A stretch of 64,000 nucleotides of DNA from Amycolatopsis pithecellobii (GTDB taxonomy: Bacteria; Actinomycetota; Actinomycetes; Mycobacteriales; Pseudonocardiaceae), in NCBI RefSeq assembly GCF_009707865.1, contig NZ_WMBA01000005.1:62001-126000 (forward strand), read 5' to 3'. A program made the translations under genes and the position numbers. Below, one piece after another: positions 15,228-23,522 of this stretch. The notes under the pieces are model-generated. The model saw only the letters and a program-made list of their open reading frames with translations, did no database searches and was not told where the DNA came from. Numbering within the stretch: the stretch's first letter is position 1; the number at the start of each line of letters is the position of its first letter.

Positions 15228-16814
15228 TCAGCTGGCGTTGCCGCTGCCGACGTAGGTGGCCTGCCGACGTATCTCCTCGCGGTCCAGCGCGCGCTTGAGG
15301 ACCTTGCCGGTATTGCCCCGTGGCAACCGCTCGATCACCTGATACAGGCGCGGAACCTTGTACGCGGCGAGGCGTTCGGACAGCCAGGCACGCAACCCGG
15401 TCAGGTCGAGATCCTGGCCCGGCTCGGCGACGACGACCGCCGCGACTTCCTCACCCAGCCGGGCATCAGGCACACCGACGACGACGGCCTCCCGGATCGC
15501 GGGATGTTCGTAAAGGCGTTCCTCGATCTCACGGGGATAAACGTTGTACCCGCCACGGATGACCAGTTCCTTCTTGCGGTCGACGATCCACAGATACCCG
15601 TCGTCGTCGAGACGGCCGAGATCACCGGTGCGCAACCACCGCCCGCGCATGGCCTCGGCGGTGGCGTCGGGACGGTTCCAGTAGCCCTGCATGACCGCGG
15701 GCCCGGCGACGGCGACCTCACCGATCTCGCCGGCCGCAACGGGTTCACCCTGGTCATCGAGGATGGCGATGTCCAGGCCGGGCTGCGCCTTCCCCGCACT
15801 GCCCGGTTTCGCTGGTATACCGGGACGATTCACCGTACCGGCCGACGTCGTCTCGCTGAGGCCGTAACCGTCCAGAATGGTGACACCGAAGCGGGTGTGG
15901 AACCCGCGAGCGAGCTCGTCGGGTAACGCCGCACCACCGGAACTCGCCAGGCGCAGTGTCGAGAACTGTTCCTTGCCGGTGGCGGCCCGCAACATTTCGG
16001 CCCACATCGTGGGGACCCCGGAGAACGTCGTCAGCCCGTGGCCGGCGATCAGGCCGACCGCCGCCGCACCGCTGAACGGGCGCAGCAACGACAGTTGCGC
16101 GCGGGCCTCGAGCGCCGTGCGCAGGACGGCGACCTGGCCGTAGACATGGAACAGCGGCAGCGCCGTTCCCATCCGGTCGGTGCCGTCCAAGCTCAGCGTC
16201 CGGACATACATCCGCACCGTGAACATGATGTTGCCGTGGGAAAGTTCCGCGCCTTTGGGATGTCCGGTCGTGCCCGAGGTGTAGAGCAGCACCGCGAGAT
16301 CCCCCGGCTCCACCTCGGCGCACTCGGCATCCTGGGCCGGCCAGGCGAAGCCGGGCCCGAGCTCCCAGAGCGGGAGCCCGTGCGTGCCGGCGACCGCGCG
16401 CGCCGCGTCGCCGGTTTCGTGCCAGCTGACCACAAGGCGGGCGCCCGAGTCCTCGACGAAGTAGGACAGCTCGGGCTCGGTGCACATCGGGTTCACCGTG
16501 ACCGCCACCGCACCGGCGGCGAGTATGCCGAGGTACGCCGGAACGAACTCCAGCGTCGTCGGCACCACCAGCAGCACCCGGTCACCACGGCCGACGCCGT
16601 TTTCCCCGAGTGCGGCGGCAAAACCCGCGGTGCGGGCCTTGACGTCCCGGTATGTCCACTTGCGACGGTCGTCACGCACGGCCACCGCATCGGCACGACT
16701 GTCCGCGAGGTCCCAGACAATCCGAGCCGCGTTGCTCACTCGCGTCGCTTGGCGCACGCCATAGACGATGTCACAACCCAGCCCTTTCGCGCAACGTTCT
16801 ACGATATGTTGCAC
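15228..16814 (-). CDS. Acyl-CoA synthetase (AMP-forming)
   Basis: A full-length ANL ligase (up to 528 residues) that likely makes an acyl-CoA. Motifs: LLYTSGTTGHPKGAELSHGN (A3), DGYGLSETTS (A5), RTGDLGRLDDDGYLWIVDRK (A7-A8) and the C-terminal PRGNTGKVLKR with the catalytic lysine. The N-terminal start is uncertain: codon 1 at 16814 has no visible ribosome site and the conserved domain begins only about 30 residues in, so a later GTG may be used. It is divergent from an amidohydrolase gene. Confidence 0.87.
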   Translation of the reverse strand: MQHIVERCAKGLGCDIVYGVRQATRVSNAARIVWDLADSRADAVAVRDDRRKWTYRDVKARTAGFAAALGENGVGRGDRVLLVVPTTLEFVPAYLGILAAGAVAVTVNPMCTEPELSYFVEDSGARLVVSWHETGDAARAVAGTHGLPLWELGPGFAWPAQDAECAEVEPGDLAVLLYTSGTTGHPKGAELSHGNIMFTVRMYVRTLSLDGTDRMGTALPLFHVYGQVAVLRTALEARAQLSLLRPFSGAAAVGLIAGHGLTTFSGVPTMWAEMLRAATGKEQFSTLRLASSGGAALPDELARGFHTRFGVTILDGYGLSETTSAGTVNRPGIPAKPGSAGKAQPGLDIAILDDQGEPVAAGEIGEVAVAGPAVMQGYWNRPDATAEAMRGRWLRTGDLGRLDDDGYLWIVDRKKELVIRGGYNVYPREIEERLYEHPAIREAVVVGVPDARLGEEVAAVVVAEPGQDLDLTGLRAWLSERLAAYKVPRLYQVIERLPRGNTGKVLKRALDREEIRRQATYVGSGNAS

Positions 16815-16885
16815 GAATCGGCCGGTGCCGAGCGCCCGGTCGCCACGGCCCGCGAAATTCGACGCTGGTCCATTACGCTGGCCGG

Positions 16886-17788
16886 ATGTTGATCGACGCG
16901 CATGTGCACGCCGTGGACTTCCTGCAGCAGCCGGCCAGTGCCGGTGAGCTGCTCCGCGGGATGGACGCGGCCGGGGTGGACCGCGCCGTGCTCTTCGGGT
17001 TGCCGGTCAAGAAGAAGTGGCCGTCGAACGAACCGCGCCGCCCGCACTACTACCTCGACGGCAACTCGCCCTGCTACTACTTCTCCCTGACCGACGAGAT
17101 CATCGCGAGCCTGGCCGCCGAGCTCCCGCGGGACCGGTTCGCCGCGACGCTGTGCGGTTTCGATCCCACCGACCAGGTCGCCGTCGATCACATCCAGCTC
17201 GTCTGGGAGCGGCACGACTGCTGGCGCGGCCTCGGCGAAATCATGCTCCGCCACGACGATCTCACCAACCTTACGCACGGCGAGAACCCGTCGGCAGCCC
17301 ATCCCGCGCTGGACTCCGTCTTCGCCTTCGCCGCCGACCAGGACTGCCCCGTCGCGGTGCACCACGACAGCAGCTCACCCGGCCGGCCCGGCGAGCACGA
17401 ATACGTCGGCCAGCTCGACCGGATGCTCACCCGCCACCCCGGCACGACCACTATCTGGTGCCACGCCGGGGTTTCCCGCCGCGTCGAACCGCGCCGGCAA
17501 CACGAAGTCGTCGAGCATCTGCTGGACGAACATCCGCGGCTGCACATCGACGTTTCCTGGCAGCTGCTGGATCTCGTGCTGTCCGACGACGGCACCCCCA
17601 GTCCGGAATGGACGAAGCTGATCACCCGCCACCCCGACCGGTTCGTGCTCGGCACCGACCTGCTGGGACGCCCGGAGAACTGGAGCGAGCTGACCATCCC
17701 GCTCCGCCGCCTGCTCGACGCGCTGCCCGGCCCGGCAAGGGACGCGGTCGGCGCCGGGAACGCGCTGCGGCTGTGGTGGCACGAGTAG
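16886..17788 (+). CDS. Amidohydrolase-2 family metal-dependent hydrolase
   Basis: A 300-residue TIM-barrel hydrolase of the ACMSD/amidohydrolase-2 group. Metal-site marks are IDAHVH (residues 3-8), AVHHDSS, WCHAG and the late acidic residue in LGTDLLG. The family hydrolyses or decarboxylates small cyclic or aromatic acids. The start is ATG 16886. It is head-to-head with the acyl-CoA synthetase, so the two may belong to one catabolic function. Confidence 0.8.
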   Translation: MLIDAHVHAVDFLQQPASAGELLRGMDAAGVDRAVLFGLPVKKKWPSNEPRRPHYYLDGNSPCYYFSLTDEIIASLAAELPRDRFAATLCGFDPTDQVAVDHIQLVWERHDCWRGLGEIMLRHDDLTNLTHGENPSAAHPALDSVFAFAADQDCPVAVHHDSSSPGRPGEHEYVGQLDRMLTRHPGTTTIWCHAGVSRRVEPRRQHEVVEHLLDEHPRLHIDVSWQLLDLVLSDDGTPSPEWTKLITRHPDRFVLGTDLLGRPENWSELTIPLRRLLDALPGPARDAVGAGNALRLWWHE

Positions 17789-18042
17789 CGGCATCCGGAT
17801 GCATACCCGGCCGCGCCGGCGGGAAGGCCAGGACCATCCTGTCCCCGTCCCGCGGAGTTTCGGATGCACCTCATTCGCGACGGTGGTCCGCCCGCCTGGG
17901 TCGCCCGCGCGATCCGGTTGCCGGGCCAGGAAAGGCGGACGCTCGTCCAGGCCGCCAAAGCCACCGTGGCGGCGCTCGAAACCGGACCCGGCGCTGTATC
18001 GCACCAACTCCCCCACGGCCCCCAATCCGCGTCACCGCCTGG
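17789..18042. other. Intergenic region with no recognisable gene
   Basis: 254 nt between converging genes. A short frame from 17864 carries no recognisable domain. The only structure seen is the 12-bp palindrome GCATCCGGATGC at 17791-17802, too short to call a terminator. Confidence 0.4.
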
Positions 18043-19623
18043 TTACAGCCGCGGCAGTTCCTGGCGGACGCCGAGCAACGCGCTGAACGGATCTTTCCGC
18101 TCCCGCAACCGGTCCGCCACGGTGTGGATGGTCCACCGGTCGGGCCGCAGCCCGGGATCATCGAGCTCGTCCCATTCCAGCGGCACCGAAACCGGCGCAC
18201 CCGGCCGGGGCCGCACGCTGTAGGGGGCGACGAGTGTTTTGTTGATGACGTTCTGGGTGTAGTCCAGCCGCGCCAGCCCGCGGCGTTTGTCCTTGTTCCA
18301 TTCCCAGCTCACCAGCTCCGGCACCGCCCGCCCGATGGTGCGGGACACCGTCTCGGCCCAGGCCCGGGTTTCGGCGTAGGTGTAGCGCGGTTCGATCGGC
18401 ACCCACACCTGGATACCGCGCTGCCCGGTGACCTTCGGACGTCCTTGCAGGCCAAGGTGTTCCAGTGCGGTGCGGTGCAACCGGGCCAGCAGCAGGAGAT
18501 CCTCCGGTTCGGTGCGCGGCCCGGGGTCGATGTCGAACAGCGCCCAGGTCGGATGGTCCACGTCCGGCGCGCGGGAGGTCCAGGCGTGCAGTTCCAGCGC
18601 CCCGTAGTTGGCCAGCCACGCCAGTGCGGCGGGGCTGTCGGGGATGAGGTAACACTGCGTCTCGTCCTCGGCCGCCCGCTCGTAATGCCAGCGCCGCAAC
18701 CACTTCGGCGCGTGCCCCGGCGCTTCCTTCTGCCAGAAGCCGGGTTTGGCGATGCCGTCCGGGAACCGGTGAGTGTTGAGCGGGCGGTCGGCGAGATAGG
18801 GCAACATCACCGGGGCGATCGTGGCGTAGTAGGCGATCAGTTCTCGTTTGGTGATCGCCGGGAAGTCACGGGTCTTCCCGAACAGGACCTTGTCCAAATT
18901 GGTCAGTGACAGCTTCCGCCCGCCGAGGGTCCAGGTTCCCTTGGCGCCCAGCGCATCGAGCTCCGCGAGCTCGTCCGGCGTGGGCGCCTGCCAGATGCGG
19001 ACCTCGGCCTCGGCGGCCGGGCGGTCACTGTGCCAGGTCGCCTCGGGAGCGGCGGCGACCTCGTCGTTCGTGCGTCCACTTTGGACTGACTTGGGGTAGT
19101 CCTCCGCGTCCCAGCCCTTGCTCGCGTGATCATCGTGCTTGTGCAGCAGCAGCCACTGTTCCTTGTCCGCGGAGTCGCCGCGTCCCTTTCGAACCAGCAC
19201 GAACCGCCCCACGAGTTTCTCGCCGTGCAGGTCGAAGTGGAGGTTGCCGTCGGCGATGGCCTGTGCGGGGTCGTCGGTCTCGGCCGGCTCCCAGGTGCCG
19301 TGGTCCCAGACGATCACGTCACCGCCGCCGTACTCACCGGCCGGGATGACGCCCTCGAAACCGGCGTACTCGAGGGGGTGGTCCTCGACGTGCACCGCCA
19401 TCCGGCGCACGTCCGGGTCGAGCGTCGGGCCCTTGGGCACCGCCCAGCTCACCAGCACCCCGTCCAGCTCGAGCCGCAGATCGTAATGCCGCCGCCGGGC
19501 ACGATGCCGCTGCACGACGAACAGGTCCCCCGTGCCGCCGCCGCGCCCGTCACCCGCCGGTTCCCTGGTTTTCGTGAAATCCCGTTTGGCCTGGTATTCC
19601 GCCAGCCGGCGCCGACCTGCCAC
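18043..19623 (-). CDS. ligD: LigD-type NHEJ protein: 3-prime phosphoesterase plus polymerase/primase domains, no ligase domain
   Basis: A 526-residue DNA end-processing enzyme. The N-terminal phosphoesterase domain (about 30-190) has RHYDLRLELDG, HVEDHPLEYAGFEG and GRFVLV. The polymerase/primase domain (about 235-520) has TNLDKVLFG, DPGPRTE with the catalytic acidic residues (FDIDPG) and RGIQVWVPIEP. The ATP-dependent ligase domain of full LigD is absent, a frequent split arrangement in actinomycetes, so a separate ligase must act with it. GTG start with AAGGGAG upstream. A SigB-type promoter precedes it. Confidence 0.9.
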   Translation of the reverse strand: MAGRRRLAEYQAKRDFTKTREPAGDGRGGGTGDLFVVQRHRARRRHYDLRLELDGVLVSWAVPKGPTLDPDVRRMAVHVEDHPLEYAGFEGVIPAGEYGGGDVIVWDHGTWEPAETDDPAQAIADGNLHFDLHGEKLVGRFVLVRKGRGDSADKEQWLLLHKHDDHASKGWDAEDYPKSVQSGRTNDEVAAAPEATWHSDRPAAEAEVRIWQAPTPDELAELDALGAKGTWTLGGRKLSLTNLDKVLFGKTRDFPAITKRELIAYYATIAPVMLPYLADRPLNTHRFPDGIAKPGFWQKEAPGHAPKWLRRWHYERAAEDETQCYLIPDSPAALAWLANYGALELHAWTSRAPDVDHPTWALFDIDPGPRTEPEDLLLLARLHRTALEHLGLQGRPKVTGQRGIQVWVPIEPRYTYAETRAWAETVSRTIGRAVPELVSWEWNKDKRRGLARLDYTQNVINKTLVAPYSVRPRPGAPVSVPLEWDELDDPGLRPDRWTIHTVADRLRERKDPFSALLGVRQELPRL

Positions 19624-19655
19624 GGCTTGCTCCCTTCACCCTCCGCCCACCGGGT

Positions 19656-19680
19656 TTACCCGGATCGGCCACGGCTATCC
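19656..19680 (-). promoter_or_regulatory. SigB/SigF-type promoter of ligD
   Basis: Read on the minus strand: GGAT, 15 nt, GGGTAA, ending 32 nt before the ligD GTG. It matches the general-stress consensus GNNT-N14-16-GGGTA. The -10 is part of a palindrome (CCGGGT TT ACCCGG, 19650-19663). Confidence 0.6.
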
Positions 19681-19794
19681 CCCGCGGTGAGGAGGTGTAT
19701 CCATCATGCCTGGACGCGAAGACCTGCGGAGCACGCTGCTGCCCAGCAGACGGCGTTCGTAGTTTCAATCCGGGTCCAGTGGTTACCCCATGCC

Positions 19795-20223
19795 ATGACT
19801 TCACTACGCGCCCTGGCCTTGGTCTGCACGCTCAAGCCATCGCCCGCGCGCTCGAGCAGTCAGCTGATCGCACAGCAGCCGCTGGATCAGCTGCCGCCCG
19901 GCGTCGAGGCCGACATGGGGGACGGTGACGCGTGGCCGGAGTTGCGGCGCAAGATCGCGGCGGCGGACATCCTCGTGCCGGCCACGCCGACGTGGCTCGG
20001 CCATGCTTCCAGTGTGGCGCAACGCGTGCTCGAACGGCTGGACGCCGCACTGTCCGAAACGGACAGTGCGGGACGGCCCGCGATGTTCGGGGCCAGGAAA
20101 CCGGGCGATTACCACGACCTGCCCGAAACACCCGAAGCGGTCACCTGGACCGACGCGACGGCCGCCCGCAACGCGGTGCACCTCACGTCGTTGTTGCGCG
20201 AGCACCAGTATTCTTCAGGCTGA
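19795..20223 (+). pseudogene. NADPH-dependent FMN reductase/flavodoxin-family gene with two internal deletions
   Basis: The frame is open for 142 residues and both ends look like a flavodoxin-fold reductase: RALALVCTLKPSP near the start, ADILVPATPTWLGHASSVAQRVLERLDA in the middle and AARNAVHLTSLL at the end. Two family segments are missing: one of about 20 residues after LIAQQPLDQL, and one of about 45 residues after RPAMFG, which normally includes much of the flavin-binding core. The protein is unlikely to bind FMN. Deletions kept the frame, so a truncated product may still be made. Confidence 0.6.
20045..20071. repeat. Perfect 12-bp inverted repeat inside the decayed flavoprotein gene
   Basis: Arms at 20045-20056 and 20060-20071 are perfectly complementary (CCGCACTGTCCG and its complement), separated by AAA. 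It lies shortly before the second deletion in the flavoprotein gene and could have promoted slippage. Confidence 0.8.
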
Positions 20224-20475
20224 CCGCCCGGTTCGGCCCAGTGCGGCGAGGCCGGCGCGGGTGATCTCGACGGGCACCCGGTCACCGGGAAGCCCGGAGC
20301 GCGACGTGGCGATCAGGCCCGCGTGGGCCAGTTCATGCGCGCTCGGCTGGTCCGAACACGGAAGACCGTCCACGTACAGATCAGGTTCCGTGCTGACGAT
20401 GCCTTCCGCACGCCCGTCGGCCACTGCCCGCAACATCGCCAGTTTTCGTCCGAAAAGGACAGTCGGGCCGCTCAT
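20215..20475 (-). CDS. Small conserved actinobacterial protein of unknown function
   Basis: An 86-residue protein, MSGPTVLFGRKLAMLRAVA onward, with a compact region (AHELAHAGLIATSRSG) resembling the end of a winged-helix fold. It has a strong ribosome site AAGGAGGAAC ahead of ATG 20475. It overlaps the 3-prime end of the flavoprotein remnant by 9 nt. Upstream is a GTTT-N15-GGGGAA sequence that is one base off the SigB pattern. Function unknown. Confidence 0.6.
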   Translation of the reverse strand: MSGPTVLFGRKLAMLRAVADGRAEGIVSTEPDLYVDGLPCSDQPSAHELAHAGLIATSRSGLPGDRVPVEITRAGLAALGRTGRSA

Positions 20476-20531
20476 GACCGGTTCCTCCTTCTACCACCGG
20501 CTTCCCCGCTGCCCGGCAGCCGAAACACCCA

Positions 20532-20556
20532 GTTTGAGCTGTCGATCTCCGGGTAC
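20532..20556 (+). promoter_or_regulatory. SigB/SigF-type promoter of the NRAMP/PRC operon
   Basis: GTTT (20532-20535), 15 nt, GGGTAC (20551-20556). It matches the spacing of the other SigB-like promoters in the window. The first gene behind it is a remnant, and the intact NRAMP gene follows 196 nt downstream. Confidence 0.6.
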
Positions 20557-20617
20557 CCCGGCGTGTGCATCGGAGGCTGCTCGTCGTCGTCACGGCTGCG
20601 CTCCGGCAGCTACCCGG

Positions 20618-20755
20618 TTGCAGGAGCTGGTGGCCACGGTCAGCGAGGCGCGTGACGCGCTCGACGCGGGTGCGCAGGAACGCGTCGCCGCCGCCGAGCG
20701 CCAGGTCGCGGCCCTGCCGGATCAGCTGGACGCGTTCGTGACGAGCCGCCCATGA
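20618..20755 (+). pseudogene. Remnant of the first gene of the NRAMP operon
   Basis: The 46-codon open end (LQELVATVSEARDALDAGAQ onward, acidic and helical) stops at 20755 in an ATGA overlap with the NRAMP start, the typical junction of a coupled operon gene. No credible start codon and ribosome site in this frame is visible between the promoter and this segment, so the 5-prime part appears lost. Boundaries are uncertain; it might be a genuine short gene with a TTG start at 20618. Confidence 0.35.
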
Positions 20756-21984
20756 AGAAGGCACTGACGGTCACGTTCGGTATCCTGACGGCGATCGGCG
20801 GTTTCGTCGACATCGGCGACCTGGTCGCCAACGCCCAGTCGGGCGCGCGGTTCGGCCTGCGCCAGCTGTGGATCGTGGTCCTCGGCGTGATCGGGATCTG
20901 CGTGTTCGCGGAGATGGCGGGCCGGGTCGCCGCCGTCAGCCACCGTCCGGTGTTCGACCTGGTGCGCGAACGGCTCGGGCCGCGCATGGCGATGGCGAAC
21001 CTCGCCGGCTCGTATGCCGTCACCCTGCTCACGCTTACCGCCGAGATCGGCGGGGTCGCACTGACCATCCAGCTCGCGAGCGGCCTGCCACACCTGTTGT
21101 GGGTGCCGCTGGCCGCGTTCGCGGTCTGGTTCGTGTTGTGGCGGGTGAAGTTCGAGCTGATGGAACAGATCTTCGGGTTCGCCGGGATCGCGCTCGTGGT
21201 GTTCGTGATCGCGTTTTTCACACTCCGTCCACAATGGGGCACCTTCGCCGCGGACCTGACGCGGCCAAGGCCGACCGAGGGCGAGAACTGGGGCACCTAC
21301 GGTTACCTGGCGGTGTCGTTGTTCGCTTCGGCACTCACGCCGTACGAGGTGTTCTTCTTCTCTTCCGGTGGTGTGGAGGAAAAGTGGGGTCCGCGTGATC
21401 TGGTGACCGCACGCAGCAACACGTTCGTCGGGTTCCCGCTCGGCGGGCTGCTCGGCATCGCCATCATGGGCTGCGCGGCCACGGTGTTCGAACCGGCCGG
21501 GGTGCAGGTCGAGCAGCTGAGCCAGACCGCGCTGCCGGTGGCGCTCGCGCTGGGCAAGATCGGGCTGGTCGTGGTGATGATCGGGTTCTTCGCCGCGACC
21601 TTCGGCGCCGCACTGGAAACGGGACTGTCCACAGGCTACTCGGTTGCCCAGTATTTCGGCTGGCAGTGGGGAAAATTCGTACAGCCCCGCGAGGCGGCCA
21701 GGTTCCACACCGTGGTGCTGCTGTCCATCCTGCTCGGCGCGGCGTTGTTACTGACCACAGTGGACCCGGTGCAGATCACCGAGCTGTCACTCGTGTTCAG
21801 CGCCGTCGTGCTGCCGCTGACCTACCTGCCGATCCTGGTCGTCGCCAACGACCGCGACTACCTGGGAGACAACGTCAACGGGCGGGTCGCGAACATCCTC
21901 GGTGTGGTCTTCCTCGTCATCATCCTGGTCGCCGCGCTGGCCGCGTTGCCGCTGATGATCGTGACCGGGATGGGAGAATCATGA
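20752..21984 (+). CDS. NRAMP-related membrane transporter with altered metal-site motifs
   Basis: A 410-residue protein with 11 membrane segments of the NRAMP fold. In helix 1 the metal-binding DPGN is replaced by DIGD (VDIGDL, about 20-25). In helix 6 the MPH motif is TPY (ALTPYEVFFF, about 197-206). Loss of the metal-selecting methionine is known in Mg2+/Al3+-type NRAMP relatives and in distant members with other substrates. It is coupled to the following PRC-barrel gene by ATGA and lies behind a SigB-type promoter, suggesting stress-related ion transport. Confidence 0.8.
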   Translation: MKKALTVTFGILTAIGGFVDIGDLVANAQSGARFGLRQLWIVVLGVIGICVFAEMAGRVAAVSHRPVFDLVRERLGPRMAMANLAGSYAVTLLTLTAEIGGVALTIQLASGLPHLLWVPLAAFAVWFVLWRVKFELMEQIFGFAGIALVVFVIAFFTLRPQWGTFAADLTRPRPTEGENWGTYGYLAVSLFASALTPYEVFFFSSGGVEEKWGPRDLVTARSNTFVGFPLGGLLGIAIMGCAATVFEPAGVQVEQLSQTALPVALALGKIGLVVVMIGFFAATFGAALETGLSTGYSVAQYFGWQWGKFVQPREAARFHTVVLLSILLGAALLLTTVDPVQITELSLVFSAVVLPLTYLPILVVANDRDYLGDNVNGRVANILGVVFLVIILVAALAALPLMIVTGMGES

Positions 21985-22346
21985 CGGACGGGCAGCTGCT
22001 GATCGAGTTTCACTTGCTGGACCGGCAGATCGTCGACATCGACGGCCGCATGATCGGGAAGGTCGACGACGTCGAACTCGAGCCCACCGGCGACGGCCAC
22101 TACCGCGTGGTGGCCCTGCTGACCGGCGGGCGCGTGCTCGCCGAGCGGGTCGGCGGGTTGCTCGGGCGATTTCTCCGGTGGCCCCGCCCGGGGTCGCTGC
22201 GGATCACCTGTGACCACGTACTGGAAGTGGGCAATCACGTGACGTTGTCCCTGCACGCCGAAGTGCTGGACCTCCCCCCGCTGGAGAGCTGGCTGCGACG
22301 GCACGTGATCGGCCGTATCCCGGGAGCACGCCATGAGAGCCAGTGA
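21981..22346 (+). CDS. PRC-barrel domain protein 1
   Basis: A 121-residue protein. The PRC-barrel core is visible as HLLDRQIVDIDGRMIGKVDD (about 11-30), followed by beta strands. PRC barrels occur in RimM and in many actinobacterial stress proteins. The start overlaps the NRAMP stop by 4 nt and the 3-prime end overlaps the next PRC gene by 14 nt, so the three are co-translated. Its position suggests a cytosolic partner of the transporter; no enzyme motif is present. Confidence 0.8.
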   Translation: MTDGQLLIEFHLLDRQIVDIDGRMIGKVDDVELEPTGDGHYRVVALLTGGRVLAERVGGLLGRFLRWPRPGSLRITCDHVLEVGNHVTLSLHAEVLDLPPLESWLRRHVIGRIPGARHESQ

Positions 22347-22593
22347 ACTGCTGGGGCGGCGGGTCCACGATGTGCACGGACGCCCGCTGGGGAAAGTGAC
22401 CGAACTGATCGGCCGGCCGGACGAGGCAGGCCGCCTGGTGATCGCGGCGGTGCTCGTCAGCCGGCGCCGGCACGCCCGGCTGCTGGCCTACCACCGCCCG
22501 GGACGGGAAGGCCCGTGGCTGCGCCACCTCGCCAGGATTCTCTTTCAGGAACCGCAAGAGGTCCCGTGGGCTGATGTCCGCTGGGACCGGTGA
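22333..22593 (+). CDS. PRC-barrel domain protein 2
   Basis: An 86-residue PRC-barrel protein with SELLGRRVHDVHGRPLGKVT near its start and a short barrel. It is a shorter paralogue of the preceding gene, and the two may form a heteromer. Overlaps its upstream neighbour by 14 nt. Confidence 0.75.
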   Translation: MRASELLGRRVHDVHGRPLGKVTELIGRPDEAGRLVIAAVLVSRRRHARLLAYHRPGREGPWLRHLARILFQEPQEVPWADVRWDR

Positions 22594-22609
22594 CGACGAC
22601 GGAGGCGCC

Positions 22610-23518
22610 ATGGTCAGCATGCCGGCCAGACTTCGCATCGCCGCATTGCGTGCGAGCGGCCAGAAACGGTTCTACGACAGCGCGGACGCGCTGCACCGGC
22701 GGTTGCCGCGGCATCAGCGCGCGTCGAAGCGGAAGCCTCCGCGATGGCTGCAGCGCACGTCCGCGGTGCGTCGGCACGACGTCGACGGTTTTCCGTGCTA
22801 CACCATCGGTCCGCGCGCCGGCGCCGGTGATCTGCAGGTGCTGCACCTGCATGGCGGCGGCTTCGTGGAGGAGATCGAGCCACACCACTGGCGGTTCGCT
22901 GCGGAACTGGTGCGGCGCCTCAGGTGCACGGTGACGCTCCCGATCTACCCGCTGGTGCCGCGCTACAGCCACACCACGATCCTGCCGATGGTCCAGGCGG
23001 CCTACGAACGGCTCCTGCGCGAAACCCCACCGCAGCGGCGGATTCTGTCCGGCGATTCCGCGGGCGGGGCGCTGGCGCTGGCCATCGCGCAGAAACTGCG
23101 GGAACGCGGGGAACCGCAACCGGAACGAATCGTGCTGATCTCGCCGTGGCTCGACGTCCTGCTCGACGATCCGATGTCGGTGCTGCTGGACGATTACGAC
23201 CCGATGCTCGGCATCACCGGGCTGCGTGAGGCGGGCCGGATGTACGCCGAAGGCGCCGACCCGCACGATCCCCGGATCAGCCCGCGCTACGCCGATCTGG
23301 CCGGGCTGGGGCCGTTCAGCCTTTTCATCGGCGCTCGCGACGTGCTGCTGCCCGACGCCCGGCGCTTCGCCCGGCGTGCCACCGAGGCCGGGATCGACAT
23401 CGACTACCGCGAACGCCGGGGCATGTTCCACAACTGGGTCATGGAAAAGATCCCCGAGGGGCGCGAGGAACTGAACCACCTGGAGCGGATCCTGCGCCGC
23501 CCTCCGGCCGACCGGTGA
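22610..23518 (+). CDS. Alpha/beta hydrolase, hormone-sensitive-lipase family
   Basis: About 302 residues with the HSL-type oxyanion motif LHGGGF, the nucleophile elbow GDSAGG, an acidic residue in GARDVLLPD and a C-terminal His in MFHNWVM. Such enzymes hydrolyse short acyl esters. ATG 22610 is preferred because GGAGG lies at 22601-22605; an upstream in-frame start at 22574 would overlap the PRC gene. It is the last gene of the NRAMP operon and ends 4 nt before the convergent ATP-grasp gene. Confidence 0.85.
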   Translation: MVSMPARLRIAALRASGQKRFYDSADALHRRLPRHQRASKRKPPRWLQRTSAVRRHDVDGFPCYTIGPRAGAGDLQVLHLHGGGFVEEIEPHHWRFAAELVRRLRCTVTLPIYPLVPRYSHTTILPMVQAAYERLLRETPPQRRILSGDSAGGALALAIAQKLRERGEPQPERIVLISPWLDVLLDDPMSVLLDDYDPMLGITGLREAGRMYAEGADPHDPRISPRYADLAGLGPFSLFIGARDVLLPDARRFARRATEAGIDIDYRERRGMFHNWVMEKIPEGREELNHLERILRRPPADR

Positions 23519-23522
23519 GCCG

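Noticed and set aside
16652-16885. In-frame upstream extension of the amidohydrolase
   Set aside because: No ribosome site, no family homology, and it overlaps the divergent ligase; ATG 16886 begins with the metal motif.
17864-18020. Short frame in the gap before ligD
   Set aside because: No recognisable domain or promoter; likely chance.
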